Below the pieces are notes generated by a model. That model did not search any database, was not told the DNA's origin, and saw nothing but the letters and a program-made list of their open reading frames with translations. Made by a program: the position numbers and the translations under genes. A stretch of DNA of 64,000 nt, taken from positions 250,365,440 to 250,429,439 of the forward strand of contig CM077116.1 in the NCBI GenBank assembly GCA_039619475.1, given 5' to 3'. This stretch comes from Icerya purchasi (lineage: Eukaryota; Arthropoda; Insecta; Hemiptera; Monophlebidae). Below are positions 24,801 to 36,539 of the stretch, in pieces. Position 1 is the first letter of the stretch. Each line of letters opens with the position of its first letter.

Positions 24801-25257
24801 AATCATCTAAATTTTTCAATAAACCATTTACGTTTCAGAGAACGTAGCTTCCCGTTCTTTCAGTGTATATCCATATTTATTTGGTACATATATATGCACC
24901 TTAAAATTTAATTCACATTTTTTAACTGATAAACGATTTGAACCGTTTTCAGAGAAAAACATCACTGGAGCAGGACGAAATCGCATTTAAAAATTTGCGT
25001 AGGTTTTAATGTTTTGTTTATTTCTCGATTGGTTTTAAAATCAACGGCCGAACAAAAGTAAATAAGTTAAAATTACTGCGTTATTAATACCAACGAATTA
25101 AAGTCTGACTCTAAAATCGAGTAGATATACAAAGAAGCCGAAGAATAAATGGAAAAGGGGAAACCATTATGAGAAACACTTAAAAGATTGAAGAAATCGA
25201 ATTTCGTTAATTGAGAATTGAAGAAAAAAAAGGGACACTAAAAGGAGGACGAAAATG
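21801..25257. other. Intergenic, with a possible decayed coding stretch at ~23.0-24.56 kb
   Basis: Most of this is AT-rich and uninformative. Between about 23,200 and 24,562 several fairly long, non-repetitive open frames succeed each other on the plus strand (23,260-23,400; 23,400-23,602; 23,660-23,892; 24,338-24,562). They have protein-like composition rich in Cys, His and Tyr. The last frame runs 74 codons to TGA (24,560-24,562), with FAQLAIRYDVAKHV and KKCAFVHANGTF. The frames do not line up without several shifts and I recognise no family, so I do not call a gene. Minus-strand frames at 24,031-24,276 overlap and could be the real signal instead. Confidence 0.3.
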
Positions 25258-25265
25258 GTTATAGG

Positions 25266-26624
25266 CAGGGCCGTATCTAGACCAAAATTTCGGGGGGGGG
25301 GGTACGAAAATATTTTTACAAATATATAATATATATATATGTGTGTGTGTGTGTGTGTTTTATCATGAAATATATTTATTTATAAATAGTACACTAATGC
25401 AGTCGTTCCTATCCAACAGGAAATTCCGTGTTGTAATTGATGATACTAAATCAACATTTTATGAGATTCGAGCAGGAGTAGCTCAAGGAAGTGTCTTCGG
25501 TCCTCTGCTGTACCTACTTTTTACAGCAGACATTTCGAGGACAAATAGCACAACCTTAGCCATGTTTGCCGACGACACTGCGGTCCATGCAGTAGGTAGC
25601 ACTCAGAACGAAGCAAATGCAAAATTACAAAATGCATTAGATTTAATCTCCCAGTGGACCTCAGAGTGGAGGATTAAATTAAACGAGGCAAAGTACTGTT
25701 CACGTGACCTTTGCTTTACGTCCATTAGACATTCGTTTGCGCGTCTGTATAAATAATATCCAGGTACCAATATCCAGCTCGGCCAAATATCTTGGCATTC
25801 ATTTGGACACTCGTCTCACTTGGCAGCCGCATATTAAGGCTAAAAAAGAGCAAATAATGGCAAAGGTTAGGCAACTTTATTGGTTATTGGGTCGACATTC
25901 GAAGCTAAGCTTATATCATAAGTGCCTAATCTGCAAGGTGATCATCAAGCCAATCTGGACATACGGTATTGAATTATGGGGATGTGCCAAAACGAGCAAC
26001 CGCAATATCATACAGCGGGTTCAAAATAAAATTATACGGATGATAGTAAAAGCTGCATGGTTTCAAAGGAATGCAGACTTGCACAGAGATTTAGATCTGA
26101 AGTGTATGTGGATGAGGTCATTCCAGAAATCGTAAGTGCGTACTATGAACGGCTTTGGGTTCATAGGAATCCACTAATTCAACAGTTGCTGACGGAGGAA
26201 CTCAAATCATGTAGGCTTAAGCAACTTCGTGTGAACTGTCCGCTGTGTCCTTAAAAACTAGTCGCTGGGCTAAGTTTTTATTTCTCGTTCCTTTCTCAGT
26301 TGTTATATTTCTTACTTATTTAAGATTTATTTTAAAATTGTAATAATTGCTCAAATAAAAAAAAAAAAGAAAATAGTACACTAAAGCCTTGTAGTCAGTC
26401 AATTATTGTATACGCAACATTTGAACACTACAATAAAAACAAATAAAAAATAGCCGTTATTCCCACAGAATTCAAAAAAATTTCAATTTTTTTTTTCCCC
26501 TTTTGTCGAAAATTGAAAAGAAATATATTCTGAATTTCGGTCCATTTAATTCAAGCAGTTATGATTTCGCAGACATTTCGGGGGTAGTTTGAACCGGGAA
26601 ACACCCCCCTCAGATACGGCCCTG
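25266..26624. mobile_element. hAT-type non-autonomous transposon split by a Jockey insertion
   Basis: Terminal inverted repeats cagggccgtatct (25,266-25,278) and agatacggccctg (26,612-26,624) are perfect over 13 bp and start with the hAT-like CAGGG. They are flanked by a perfect 8-bp duplication, gttatagg (25,258-25,265 and 26,625-26,632), the hallmark of hAT transposition. Removing the nested LINE leaves about 370 bp of non-coding, G/C-run-bearing DNA with a (TA)n(TG)n tract (about 25,322-25,359). No transposase is present, so the element was mobilised in trans. Confidence 0.85.
25398..26370 (+). pseudogene. Jockey-like LINE, 5'-truncated, with 14-bp target duplication
   Basis: It begins inside the reverse transcriptase (SFLSNRKFRV) and retains GVAQGSVFGPLLY, the catalytic AMFADDT, and LDLISQWTSEWRIKLNEAK. 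After a frameshift near 25,710 it continues with KYLGIHLDTRLTW, IWTYGIELWG and VQNKIIRMI. After another shift near 26,080 comes the C-terminal VIPEIVSAYYERLW...LLTEELKSCRLK, ending at TAA 26,252-26,254. A short A-rich tail ends at 26,370. The 14-mer aaatagtacactaa directly precedes the insert (25,384-25,397) and follows the tail (26,371-26,384). This defines a classic target-primed insertion into the hAT-like element. Frameshifts make it dead. Confidence 0.85.
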
Positions 26625-26632
26625 GTTATAGG

Positions 26633-29600
26633 ATCTGTATTTGAATCTTCGGCATAGCGGCTTAACGCGTTGCACTAGAAATGAAAAATGTCACGCAATA
26701 GAAAGGGATACGATTACTATTAGGTAAACAGCGTTTAAAGAAAGAAATATTAATATCGATGTCTATTGAGTAATCATCTAAAGACGGACGAATTTAAAGA
26801 ACGTCACGTAACGCACCGAACGTTTCTAAACTTTAACGCAATCAAAGGTGTGTCGACTCGTTTAACTTTTTCAAGTTTAACAAATTTTCGGATTCCGCTA
26901 ATTGCCGCACCCCCGTATACTCTACATTTATCTATAAAGTTGGAGCTGCTCGGAAACGGTTCTGAAATAATTTCGCTGTCGAAAGAGCGCATAAGCGTGT
27001 TTTCCTTAGTTTTTTTTCCGCACTCGACACAATTTTGCAAACGATTTCTATTTTATCTCTTTTTCTACAGAGCTATTTTTAGCAACTTCGGGTAATTTAA
27101 AAATGTGATCTATTTCAAGAGGAAAACTCTGTTAGGGACAGTTAAATTTTCCATCCTGGGTGCAGTGAACAAAGCATCTGTTTTAGGACGGTACCCTGGC
27201 GACTTCCGGGCAGTTCATCTATTTCAAGAAGATAGTGTAAATGATTTTTCGCCCAGATAGTTGCTCGTTAATTTGTTCTGCAAAAAAATTGTTACGCAAA
27301 TTGCCTTAAAACACCAGCATTGTGTCAGTGAACGAAATCGAATAGGTTTAAATATCGAATCCGTAGAATTGGTTTTACTTTTAAAAGTACTCCGTGAGTT
27401 ATACAAGATATATACATACCTGTCCCTTGGTTATCTAACACTCTTGCTTGCACGATATTTTGTCACACAGCAACTAGGCAGCGGTGTTTCATTTGAGTAA
27501 AGTTCGGTTTGAATTACATTAATTCGCCTTCTTTCTGATAGTAAAATCAGTTCAATAAAGAAGGCACGTGTCGCTGCAAACCTTATCACGAATAAATTAA
27601 TTTCGGCTATTCACCGTTTCTCTTTTACTCCCCCCCCCCTCTCTCATATAGGTATTCATTATATAGGTATTGATGGCTATATCATTGTACGTAAAGTGAT
27701 GCTATATTTTAAGAGAAAAAAGGGGAGGAAGAGGAAAATAAAGGGAAAAAAGGGGAAAAAAGAAGGTAAACGATTGGCTCGGATGGATGTTTTGTAAAGG
27801 AAAATATAAATATTATTCAATGGATTATTTTATAAAAATATTAAATGGAAGTTACAAATGAAACTGAAAAAGTGTAACTGGTACCTAGACTGCTCGTGGC
27901 TTAATCGTCAAAAACCGCACGATTTAATTGTGTAATTATAACTATATATATATATATATATATTATTAATTAAAGTTCTGGAATATTGACACTGGTCAAT
28001 ATTACGTATTTGTTTGCGCCACTGCGTATTCTAATGTTGAAAATATTATTGATATTGCGAGCCCTGGATAATAATGAAAAAAAAAAAAATGATGTCATAT
28101 TAAAAGATTTCTAATAGCTGTTTGGTGCAGATTGAAAATGTAAATTTTTAAAGAATGTACTAGACTAATATATGGTTGTAGCGAAGAAATGGAAATATAA
28201 AAATTGCGAATTTATTTCGAAGAAAGAAAAAAAATCTTGTTATAATTATTTTGCGAAGAACGGTATGGTCAACTGAAACAGATTCTCGAGAATTGTGCCT
28301 CCTGGCGCAAGATCTGAAGGACCAAGTTTATGTATAGAGTAAAGTAAGTCCCATAGCCTTGATGAGGTATCATGGATTGTTTAGTTAGGGTTCACAATGT
28401 ACTCAACGGCACTACGGTGTGTGTAGGGAGTTTAGCTTTTTTCTCTCGGCCGCATTTATTTTTCCAGATTTCTCTTACACCTAATTGTTTCAGGCTGGAT
28501 AGAGCGACTTGGATTCGGCATAGGACAAGAAGTTTACGTATACAAAAATATGGAAACAGATTTAGCGATGGTAAGAGTGCCCGAGAGGAATGTGATATTT
28601 TGCGCGAGCAGCGACTTCCCATGATTGTTAGTATCGGACTTTCAAAGTAAAAATATTTGCTTTTTCGTTTACTTTATTCGTTGCGACTGCGGCCTTTATC
28701 ACGTATTCGATAACGTACACGGAAATGGAGTTGCTGAATTGTAGAAGTTAAAAGTTTTTACCGAATGGTCCGAAATTTGAGTAATTTAAGTACAAATTCA
28801 CGACGGAACAAAAAATTTTCGCGACATTGTAAAACTAGACGCAAAAGAGTGGGTGACAAAAAGTGAGGTTCAGCTCGCCTTTCGGATGAAAATCGAACGG
28901 CGACCAAAGGAACGGTAACTCTCTGGCCGAATGAGTACGCACAGAGGTTACGTATGGACATTTTCGCAACAGTGAGACACAACAGGTATTAAACCAGCGA
29001 CCGGCAGAATCAGAAGTAACAAAAGAAATAAACGATACATCGTTACTGCTATACTATAATTTGAGATTTAAGTCCGCGATCGGGTGTAATTACGGTACTT
29101 CAAACGACATTGTGTATAGTTTTAAAAAATAAATATATAAAATTGTTCCTTATCCGGCACACCGCGTTACAATATCAATTGTGTAAATTCATTACTATCC
29201 GGATTTTAAAGTATTCGATTTCAATTATCGATTTTTAACCCAAAAATATTTCATACCGTTCAGATTAATTTCACCCCGGTTGAAATCGGAACCGTGCTGA
29301 AAATCTCGCCCGACCCCGAACTCTCGCCAAACTACTAAACTGAGTCGACTGCCTACGGTCCTCCCGAGCTGACGTGAATGATGCTTATTTCTGAAAAAAG
29401 AAAGTATCAAAAAAGCACCTCGAAGCGTTTAAAGCCTTTAGAAATTCATGCGGAGGCGACTTTTGCAGTTTGCACAAGTTTTAAAATGGGGACGTTCTTT
29501 GTGTAATCGTTACCCGTCGCCTGTTCCTGACAAGCTGATAAAGGAAATGTAGAATAAGGCGCTTTCATAAGCGAACGGAACTGCTCTGCAATCGGTTTCT

Positions 29601-30158
29601 CTCCTTTGATGTCTGCGAAGAAAGTTCTGTACAACGCGCGCCTGACAAACGTCGGTGCGAGTGAAATTACGGAGATTATAAATAGAGAGAAGTTTACTCC
29701 TTTAACCGGAAATCCGTATTATAGGAAACTTTGAAAAGGTCGTTTAGGCGACGGTTTAATGTAATAATGGACAGAAAATGATCGAGCAGCTTTTCTTCTA
29801 GACATTCTCGCCGGTGTGAATATAAATGTGTTGATCTTTTTCGTTATCTTAGCATTTTAGAATTATTCCCTTTCGCTTTTCTTCTTTACACGTTATTGCC
29901 GCTGCATGCAGTGTGCTTACGATAGGGTTCCGATCGGATCAGCGAGAGGCGAAAGCTTTCCCCTCCACTTTTTACAGGCAACTCGCTTTACTTTGAAGAA
30001 TTTTCTTAACCAGAGTTACTCAATTTAACCTTTTTGTAAAATAGCATTTAGAACAGGTAAATTTACCTTTGCCGAGGAATAAAAAAGTCAATTTCACCTA
30101 TCGGCTGCAACGAGTACAATTTTAATTTTCCGCCATCGAAATGATAAATATTATACTA
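26633..30158. other. Intergenic, no gene supported
   Basis: Sequence of mixed composition with short open frames on both strands (26,766-27,095; 27,261-27,500; 28,372-28,650; 28,758-28,982; 29,446-29,634). None has a recognisable motif. A purine-rich stretch lies at 27,715-27,775, a C-run at about 27,631 and a short (TA)n near 27,943-27,962. Confidence 0.45.
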
Positions 30159-30160
30159 TA

Positions 30161-30304
30161 TAGTCCGTTCAACGAAAATGTGCCCCATGGAAAAAGTCGA
30201 TATAAATCGATATTTATTATCCACTTATGGGGGTTCCGTAAGTAGATAATAAATATCGATTTATATCGACTTTTTCCATCGGTACATTTTCGTTGAACGG
30301 ACTA
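30161..30304. mobile_element. Palindromic (snap-back) MITE, 144 bp, flanked by TA
   Basis: The left half, from tagtccgttcaacgaaaatg, is repeated inverted in the right half, ending in cggacta. About 60 bp pair almost perfectly around a short centre near 30,225-30,235. TA dinucleotides directly flank both ends (30,159-30,160 and 30,305-30,306), as expected of Tc1/mariner-type target duplications. There is no coding capacity; transcripts would fold into a long hairpin. Confidence 0.85.
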
Positions 30305-30306
30305 TA

Positions 30307-30872
30307 GTCAATCAAAAAGTTCTGTCCGTAAATTTATCACGGCGCGCACTTCTTAAATAAATCGAAGGTGTAATTTTTAATAAATTACGCAAATCGAAAT
30401 CCGCGAAGTGGAAAAGATCTTTTTTCAAAATGTACGCGGAAAAATTTCTACTTAAACCGTTGCTTTCAGTAGAAAAAAAAGTCATGAACATTCAAATGGA
30501 AGTGTTACTTTTAAATTTGCTAAATGATAAACTATTCACGATATTAAATATATCGTTTGCATCCTTTTTTATATTCGTTATATTGATTTTATTCTTATTT
30601 AAGAAAAAAAAAAGAAAAAAAACATTAGGGTGTAAAAGTTATTTAAACTATCGCAAACATCCGAGAAAGGTATTAAATATTTTCACGAACTATTGACTCA
30701 GAAGCTTGCGGTGGAGTCTTCCATTGTCTATTGATGAATTTCTCTTCTTTCTTTTTTTTTGGTTAATTTCTTTAGGGAAATTACTCTAAAGGGTTATGAA
30801 GTAAAAGAGATTTAATACCGGTTATGAAGTCCTCCCATGCGATTTCTATTTTTTGTTAATGTGAACCTTTCA
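30307..30872. other. AT-rich spacer with one unsupported small frame
   Basis: An 88-codon frame at 30,430-30,696 (plus strand) has one strongly hydrophobic segment (about residues 45-59) followed by a Lys/Arg run. The Lys run comes from an A-tract and there is no other support, so I do not call it a gene. Confidence 0.4.
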
Positions 30873-31098
30873 CTAACGAACGCTCCTTTCTTTACGCCCA
30901 ACTTTTAGTTCTGGGTCTTCCTACTCCCTTTAACGCTACCTATATTCTTTCCTTCCCATTGCGCCTTCAGTTATTCCGTTGTTGCTGTCCTTTGTCTTTT
31001 CCATTTCTGACCGCCTGGCTATTTAGAGTTATAACTCTTAATTTTTCATGTTGTTGGTCAAGGCCGCTGGCGCGCCCAGGGTAGGAAAAAAAAACAAA
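30873..31098 (+). mobile_element. I-like LINE 3' stub (same family as copy A)
   Basis: This stretch closely matches 10,709-10,940 of copy A. It covers the end of ORF2 (encoding a QLLVLGLPTPFNATYILSF-like C-terminus), the stop at the gctatttag position, and the 3' UTR words atgttgttgg, tcaaggccgctggcg and cccagggtagg. It ends with an A-rich tail. It is strongly 5'-truncated. I see no clear target duplication. Confidence 0.85.
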
Positions 31099-34000
31099 AC
31101 ATGACATCTAAGTGCAAAATAAAATATTGTTTTAAGAACGCATTTGTTTCACACTGACAATGTTCATCTGCTGGCCGGAGAAACAAGTCGCGGTTTACAA
31201 TATTTTTTTTTTCCGGCCCCGGCAATTGCGGTCACTGTGACAAACACAGATGCACCTGCGAAGAGTTACGCTGAAATTCTTATTTCTTACGATAAATTTT
31301 AAAACTATGAATAAAATGGCATCTCGGCAACGTAGAAGATGGTGCATAATACGGCGGAAGGATGTGTTGGTGGCAATTAATTCTTCAAAAAACATGGTCC
31401 TACGGTTCTTAAATCTGTCATAGCGAAACAACAGATGATTTCGTTTAATAAGTAACCGGGAGTTTCGTCATCCGCTCTCCAATAATACCACGGAAATTAC
31501 CATTGTTCTCGTGTGACATTGAAAGTTAACACTAAAAATAAAATAAGAAAAAAATAATATTTTCAAAAATTTTCTCATTACCGAAGGACGCCCCCTGTTC
31601 GCTCGATCGCACACGCGCGTCATCAGAAATACCATTCGAGCGTTCTTATTTATTTCAGGCTATTAAAATATTTTACGTACCGAGAAAAAAAAAAAGAAGA
31701 AATGGACAACAAATATTTGCCAATTTTTTTTAGCGATAATTAAGTGTAACTAAACGAAAGATATATATATATTTTTCAACAAAAAAAAAACACACGCATT
31801 TTTCAGATATACTAAAAAATAAAAGATGGCCGAGTTTTCTTGAATAATAACTTAAAAAGCAGTTACTAAACCACGATATAAAATCGTGCGGCACTATACG
31901 TACGACGAATGGAAAGTCAACAAATAGAGATTATACGCATAATTCGCGCGAAAATAAACGCTTGTCGTTGTAAGAATTAAACTAAAATTAGTTTTTTACA
32001 AAACGTCGGAGCACTTTTGGAGAAGCGTTTATTATTCAAAAACAAAGGAAAAAAAAAAAAACAGTGGAAAAACCCCGAGTTCCAGGAAGCCAACAAGTAT
32101 TATGAAAGATTTATTTGGAAAATTACAGATGATAAGGCGTTTTGAAATACAAATGCCGACTAATTTCTGCCATAGGTAGGACACAATGATCAGTCAACGC
32201 TCGCTGATTACATGAATTTGAAAAATTGCCGAACATTCGCCTATATTTTAATTATTCGTTTAATATATCGATTAAAAGCGGAATCCTTCGTCATTACGCA
32301 AAATAAAAATTCCAGATTCGAATGAAATTCGTTATTTTTTTGTCGAACGGGCAAATGTTCAAAAAATCATAAATACATAGAGAAAAGCAATTTAAGGTCG
32401 ATGTAAAAATTCCTTTTTCATTTTAATGCTTAACGTTTTTTCGGACAGTTTACCTGCCTTATTAATTTTTAATCGCGGTAGCTTTATTTTTTATTTAAAA
32501 AAGCGAACATTATAAACGCGTCTCGATAATTTCACGATAGGTAGATTAAATCGAAAACACGTTTGCAAAAAAACATACGTAATATTCTTGGGGACAGTCT
32601 GAATCGTTGATTTTTTTTTTATTTATATATATTATTTTTTTTTTTTATTTATATATATTATTTTTTTTTTTTTATTTATATATATTATTTTTTTGAGCTT
32701 TAAAAGTTGTAAAAGTTTCCATTTACAACGATTATTAAAAATCTAGTTTACGATGCAACGATAGTTTTCATCCTGGGCCACCTGTTTTTATACTTTTTTT
32801 TTTTCAATCTAGCGTGTTTTAAAATTGCGATTCGATCAATCGGTTCGCATGCCATCCGATTTAGGACCATACACCAAACAATGAGTCTTGCTGATATGAT
32901 ATAATCCGTAAAAGGATGTTTTTGATCGAACGTTATTTCGTTACCGTCGTGATTGTGGCAAAATATTGAACTCCCTGGATGGGCACTCTATGCACAGTAA
33001 AATACTGAGAGTTTATAAAAAAGTAGTTTATTTCCGTAATTGATTTTTCCTTTTTCCTTTTTTTTCTTCCACAATGCAGTGACCAAATGTAAACCCGGGT
33101 TAAAATACTGAATTCCGCGAAGCAAAGGTCAAGGACAAGAAGTTCAAAGCGGAATAGAAACATTTGTTTCGTTGCCGGTAATTTACAGAAAATATAATAA
33201 CGCTATCATTTTTCGTCGTTTGTTTGTTTGTTTGTTTGTTTGTTTGTTTGTTTTTTTTTGCACATTTAAATAACGCCGTTTGCAAGGTCGAAAATTTCTT
33301 TTGACGGCGTCAGCGCGATGAACTCTCTTCGGAGCATATTTATTTTTTTCGATGAAGTTAATTCAAACGCGAATTCCGAATATTGCTTTAGCGGAAAAAT
33401 CATGTAATAAGAGTAATTTAAAAACAGATAAAATACACCAAATCAACTTTAATTAGTGCGCAAAATTTATTCATACTTACTGAAATTATTCGGGTTTGGT
33501 CGAATTTCGGAATAGAAAGTTGTAAAACGCGCTATTAGGAAGAGGTTCGTTTTGTTCCGAGCGGTGGATGCAAGAAAAAAGCTCTCCTTTCCGGGATATC
33601 ACGATTATTGCAATGCACAAATACGAATGAATACGAGATTAGCTGCGGATAACGAACCTGCTACGATATGTAGTAAATTCGAAGTGAACGCAACAATGAA
33701 ACTATTGAAGATCGTGCCACAAGCACGACGCGGCTAAAGTCTGCATGATGTGCACAGGCGGGACGGAACCTGTAACCCAAACAATCAATCTGCTTCGCTG
33801 ATAGGCGTGCATCGCCGAAAGGGACTCACGCACTCACATGCACCAGCATGTTTATCAACAATGCGATCGGACTCATGCATTGTCAGCTGACCGGTTTCAT
33901 TGAATGTACACCTTCGATCGTATTTTCTTTAACGACACTCTGCACACAAGGACACTGGCGAATAAAATTAGTTTTCTACGTTAGCGGACACAACTTGCAA

Positions 34001-34453
34001 TAGTGTGGTGATCATGCGCGTACGTCGACGATTCCGATATTAACCGAGAGTACACATTAATTTTTAAGCAATGCGATATTTTTAATAATCGGCGTCGTAC
34101 ATACGCGTACGTTAATTGCTTAATTCCGATTTTAGGTCATTCGATAAATCTTCAAATTTTTTATTAATAATCTCTATTAATTCGTTTATTTATTTTTGTA
34201 AATTAATGGAGGAGAAACCAGATCTCATTTACATAAATGAAATCAGGAAACATTAAACACATACACGTAGATTATAAAAAATGCAGCCCAGTTGAAATCA
34301 GAATATATGCTATAATCGAGATGACAATAATTGACAAGATATTTTCTTGCATATTGCGTTTTCAGTGCCTGTAATATTACATTTTGCAGATACCTACTCA
34401 TTCGCGTGTTATTGGAAATAAAAAAGGTGACTCCGCGGCCCCCTTCCTTTCCA
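31099..34453. other. Intergenic, no gene supported
   Basis: AT-rich sequence with a short tandem array (32,617-32,696) and a (TTTG)n tract (about 33,219-33,252). The 33,700-34,060 part is richer in GC and CpG but has no long frame. It could contain regulatory DNA, but nothing in the sequence proves it. Confidence 0.4.
32617..32696. repeat. Three tandem ~29-bp AT-rich repeats
   Basis: The unit, a T-run plus atttatatatattat, occurs three times in a row, with small length variation in the T-run. Confidence 0.85.
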
Positions 34454-36048
34454 TTAACCCTCGAATATGTCATCCACTGTTTTTTTTGTTTTTTTTTTAG
34501 TTCCAACTTTTAATATATAGAAAATTAAACATTACCTCTGTTCATGTATCTTCTATGTAAACCTTATCAAACGCATTGCAGTTTAAATCATCGTAGTGTG
34601 TATGTCTTTAAAAAAGTGCATTAAACATGCTTGGATGACGATTGTCATTCTCGCGAGCAACCAGCAAAAAGTACTTTTTTTCCAGGCTGAATTTTTGAGC
34701 TGATTAATTTCTTATTTCGGCTATTTATTGCGTAATAAGAAAGTCGTTTTGTGTTCTCTGTTTATATACGTTTATTTCGTTTTACTTATGCGTGAGTAAA
34801 AATAGCTTTAGATTTTTACTTATGCATGAGATTTGATAATATCCATGACAGAGATTGTCGAAAAGCTACAGATAGCTCTAGCTGCAATAAGAGAAATACC
34901 AGAATCATTATTCGTGAACAATTTTCGCAAATACTTTACTCCGTCAGAATACTTAACGGTAGAGATGAACGGTTATTGGCATTTTATGGAAACTGTCCAT
35001 TTCAACAATTAATACCCAGCAAGGCAGCAAAATATCGACTGAAGGTGTTTACTTTATCCGATGTAAAAACAGCTTACACGCCAAGTTTAGAGCCATATGT
35101 TGGAAATAAATCACCAGTGAACGTTATTTTGTGGGCAATTCTGCTCAAGATATTGTAACTAGGCTGGTTCAGCCAGTTGAAGGAACAAATAGAAATATTA
35201 CTGGCGATAACTGGCTCCCTAGTTTGTCATTAGTGAAGATCCTAAAAGATAATAAACTGACTTATGTCGGAACCGTATGTAAAAACCAAGGTGAAATTCC
35301 TAAAGAGATTTTGCCAAGCAAAAGTAGAACAGAAACCTATTCGATATTCGAAGCTCACGTTAGTATCTTATTGCTCAAAAAAAAACAAAAAAAAATAAGG
35401 TGGTTCTATTACTATTCTCAATGCACTTCGGTGACACCATAGATGAAGCAACCGATAGTGCTTAATAATCTGAAATTGTTACATTTTACAACATACTATT
35501 AGTTTATGAGCAAGAATCTTCGACAGAAATTCAAGAACCCTCCGGATCACGAGGAAGATGCTACATCTGCGGTCATGAACAGAATAAAACCACACAAAAA
35601 TGGTGAATAAAATGTAAAAATTGGCTTTGTCCGGATCACTTAAAACACATTTGTTTGAATAGAGTTTAGAAAACTAGTTCATTTTAGAGTAAGTGTCTTT
35701 GTAGTACCGTATTAGTTATATAAAAACACGAAATACATCCTTAATTGCTAATTTAAAACTAAAATGTCGTAAAAAGACCTAATAAAATAAAATATAAAAT
35801 AGTTATTAAAATTACGTTAGAATTATGATTATACCTTTTTTCTACACTGTTTCTTCTAAGGAATATTTTGATAATTTAAAATTTTACATAATAAACATTT
35901 TGAATACAGCCTAAATTAATTATATTGTAGAAGAAATTTTTAAAAAGTAAAATTTTAATAATACAAATCTATTTTTAAAAATGGATGACATATGTCATCC
36001 GCGCGACTAACGATTAAACTATTTTGTGCGCAACTAATGGAGGGTTAA
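34454..36048 (+). mobile_element. piggyBac-type transposon, internally deleted, with TTAA target sites
   Basis: TTAA followed by ccctcgaata lies on the left (34,454-34,467), and ...taatggaggg followed by TTAA on the right (36,035-36,048). The short termini CCCTC/GAGGG and TTAA duplications are diagnostic of piggyBac elements. A sub-terminal motif atatgtcatcc (34,465-34,475) reappears on the right within the palindrome ggatgacatatgtcatcc (35,983-36,000). At 1.6 kb it is shorter than autonomous elements (usually over 2 kb), consistent with the broken transposase inside. Confidence 0.85.
34826..35669 (+). pseudogene. piggyBac transposase remnant
   Basis: Cut-and-paste transposase fragments sit in order on the plus strand. 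MRFDN...D is followed by ERLLAFYGNCPFQQLIPSKA and then VFTLSDVKTAY, with the first catalytic Asp in LSD. After a frameshift near 35,120 come RLVQPVEGTNRNITGDNW, with the second catalytic Asp in GDNW, and YVGTVCKNQGEIPKEILP. After another shift near 35,400 come GDTIDEATDSA and EIVTFYN. The block normally carrying the third Asp is deleted. The frame resumes at the C-terminal cysteine-rich finger (RCYICGHEQ...KCKNWLCPDHL...C), ending at TAG 35,667-35,669. The N-terminal third is also missing. It is clearly inactive; domestication is unlikely. Confidence 0.85.
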
Positions 36049-36539
36049 ATTCACTACAAGTGTCGGATATTTTATTTTATTAGGCAGCAATGATGACAGG
36101 ACTTGCTTTGTAAACTTTGCTCGTTGCGCCTAGTCAAAAAATCCATTAATCCATGGTGCACGAAATACACTATATTGTGATGTCTCGTAAATCGCCTACA
36201 CGCGACTGCCTCACCACAGGCTGGTGAGACTAACCTTGTCTTCTATGTAGAAGCCAGGGTATCATTCCGTTAAACACCTCTTCCTTGAGTACGATAAGCT
36301 ACAGGGTACGACCGAAATAAGCACGTCATTTCTAACTTAGATACGGTCATATTGAACTCAACTGGGAGACTATAGGAGCGACATTGTGGAATTCTTAAAG
36401 GAAAATAACCCGCGGTACATTCCTTTTATCCTTGTTTCTCTGTTAAGTCCATCATCCGTTCCAAATATGATTACGGTTTGTTTTGTTTTTTTTTTTTGTT
36501 TATGCTTGCATTTTTAAATTCCGTGTAACTAAATTACGT
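36049..36539. other. Spacer without recognisable feature
   Basis: Mixed composition. A T-run lies at about 36,487-36,498. No long frame or repeat boundary is seen. Confidence 0.4.

Noticed and set aside
30430..30696. Small membrane protein
   Set aside because: The hydrophobic part is short and the Lys run comes from an A-tract; no supporting context.
32617..32696. CRISPR-like regular repeats
   Set aside because: Only three AT-rich units with no spacers between them; it is a simple tandem repeat in eukaryotic DNA.
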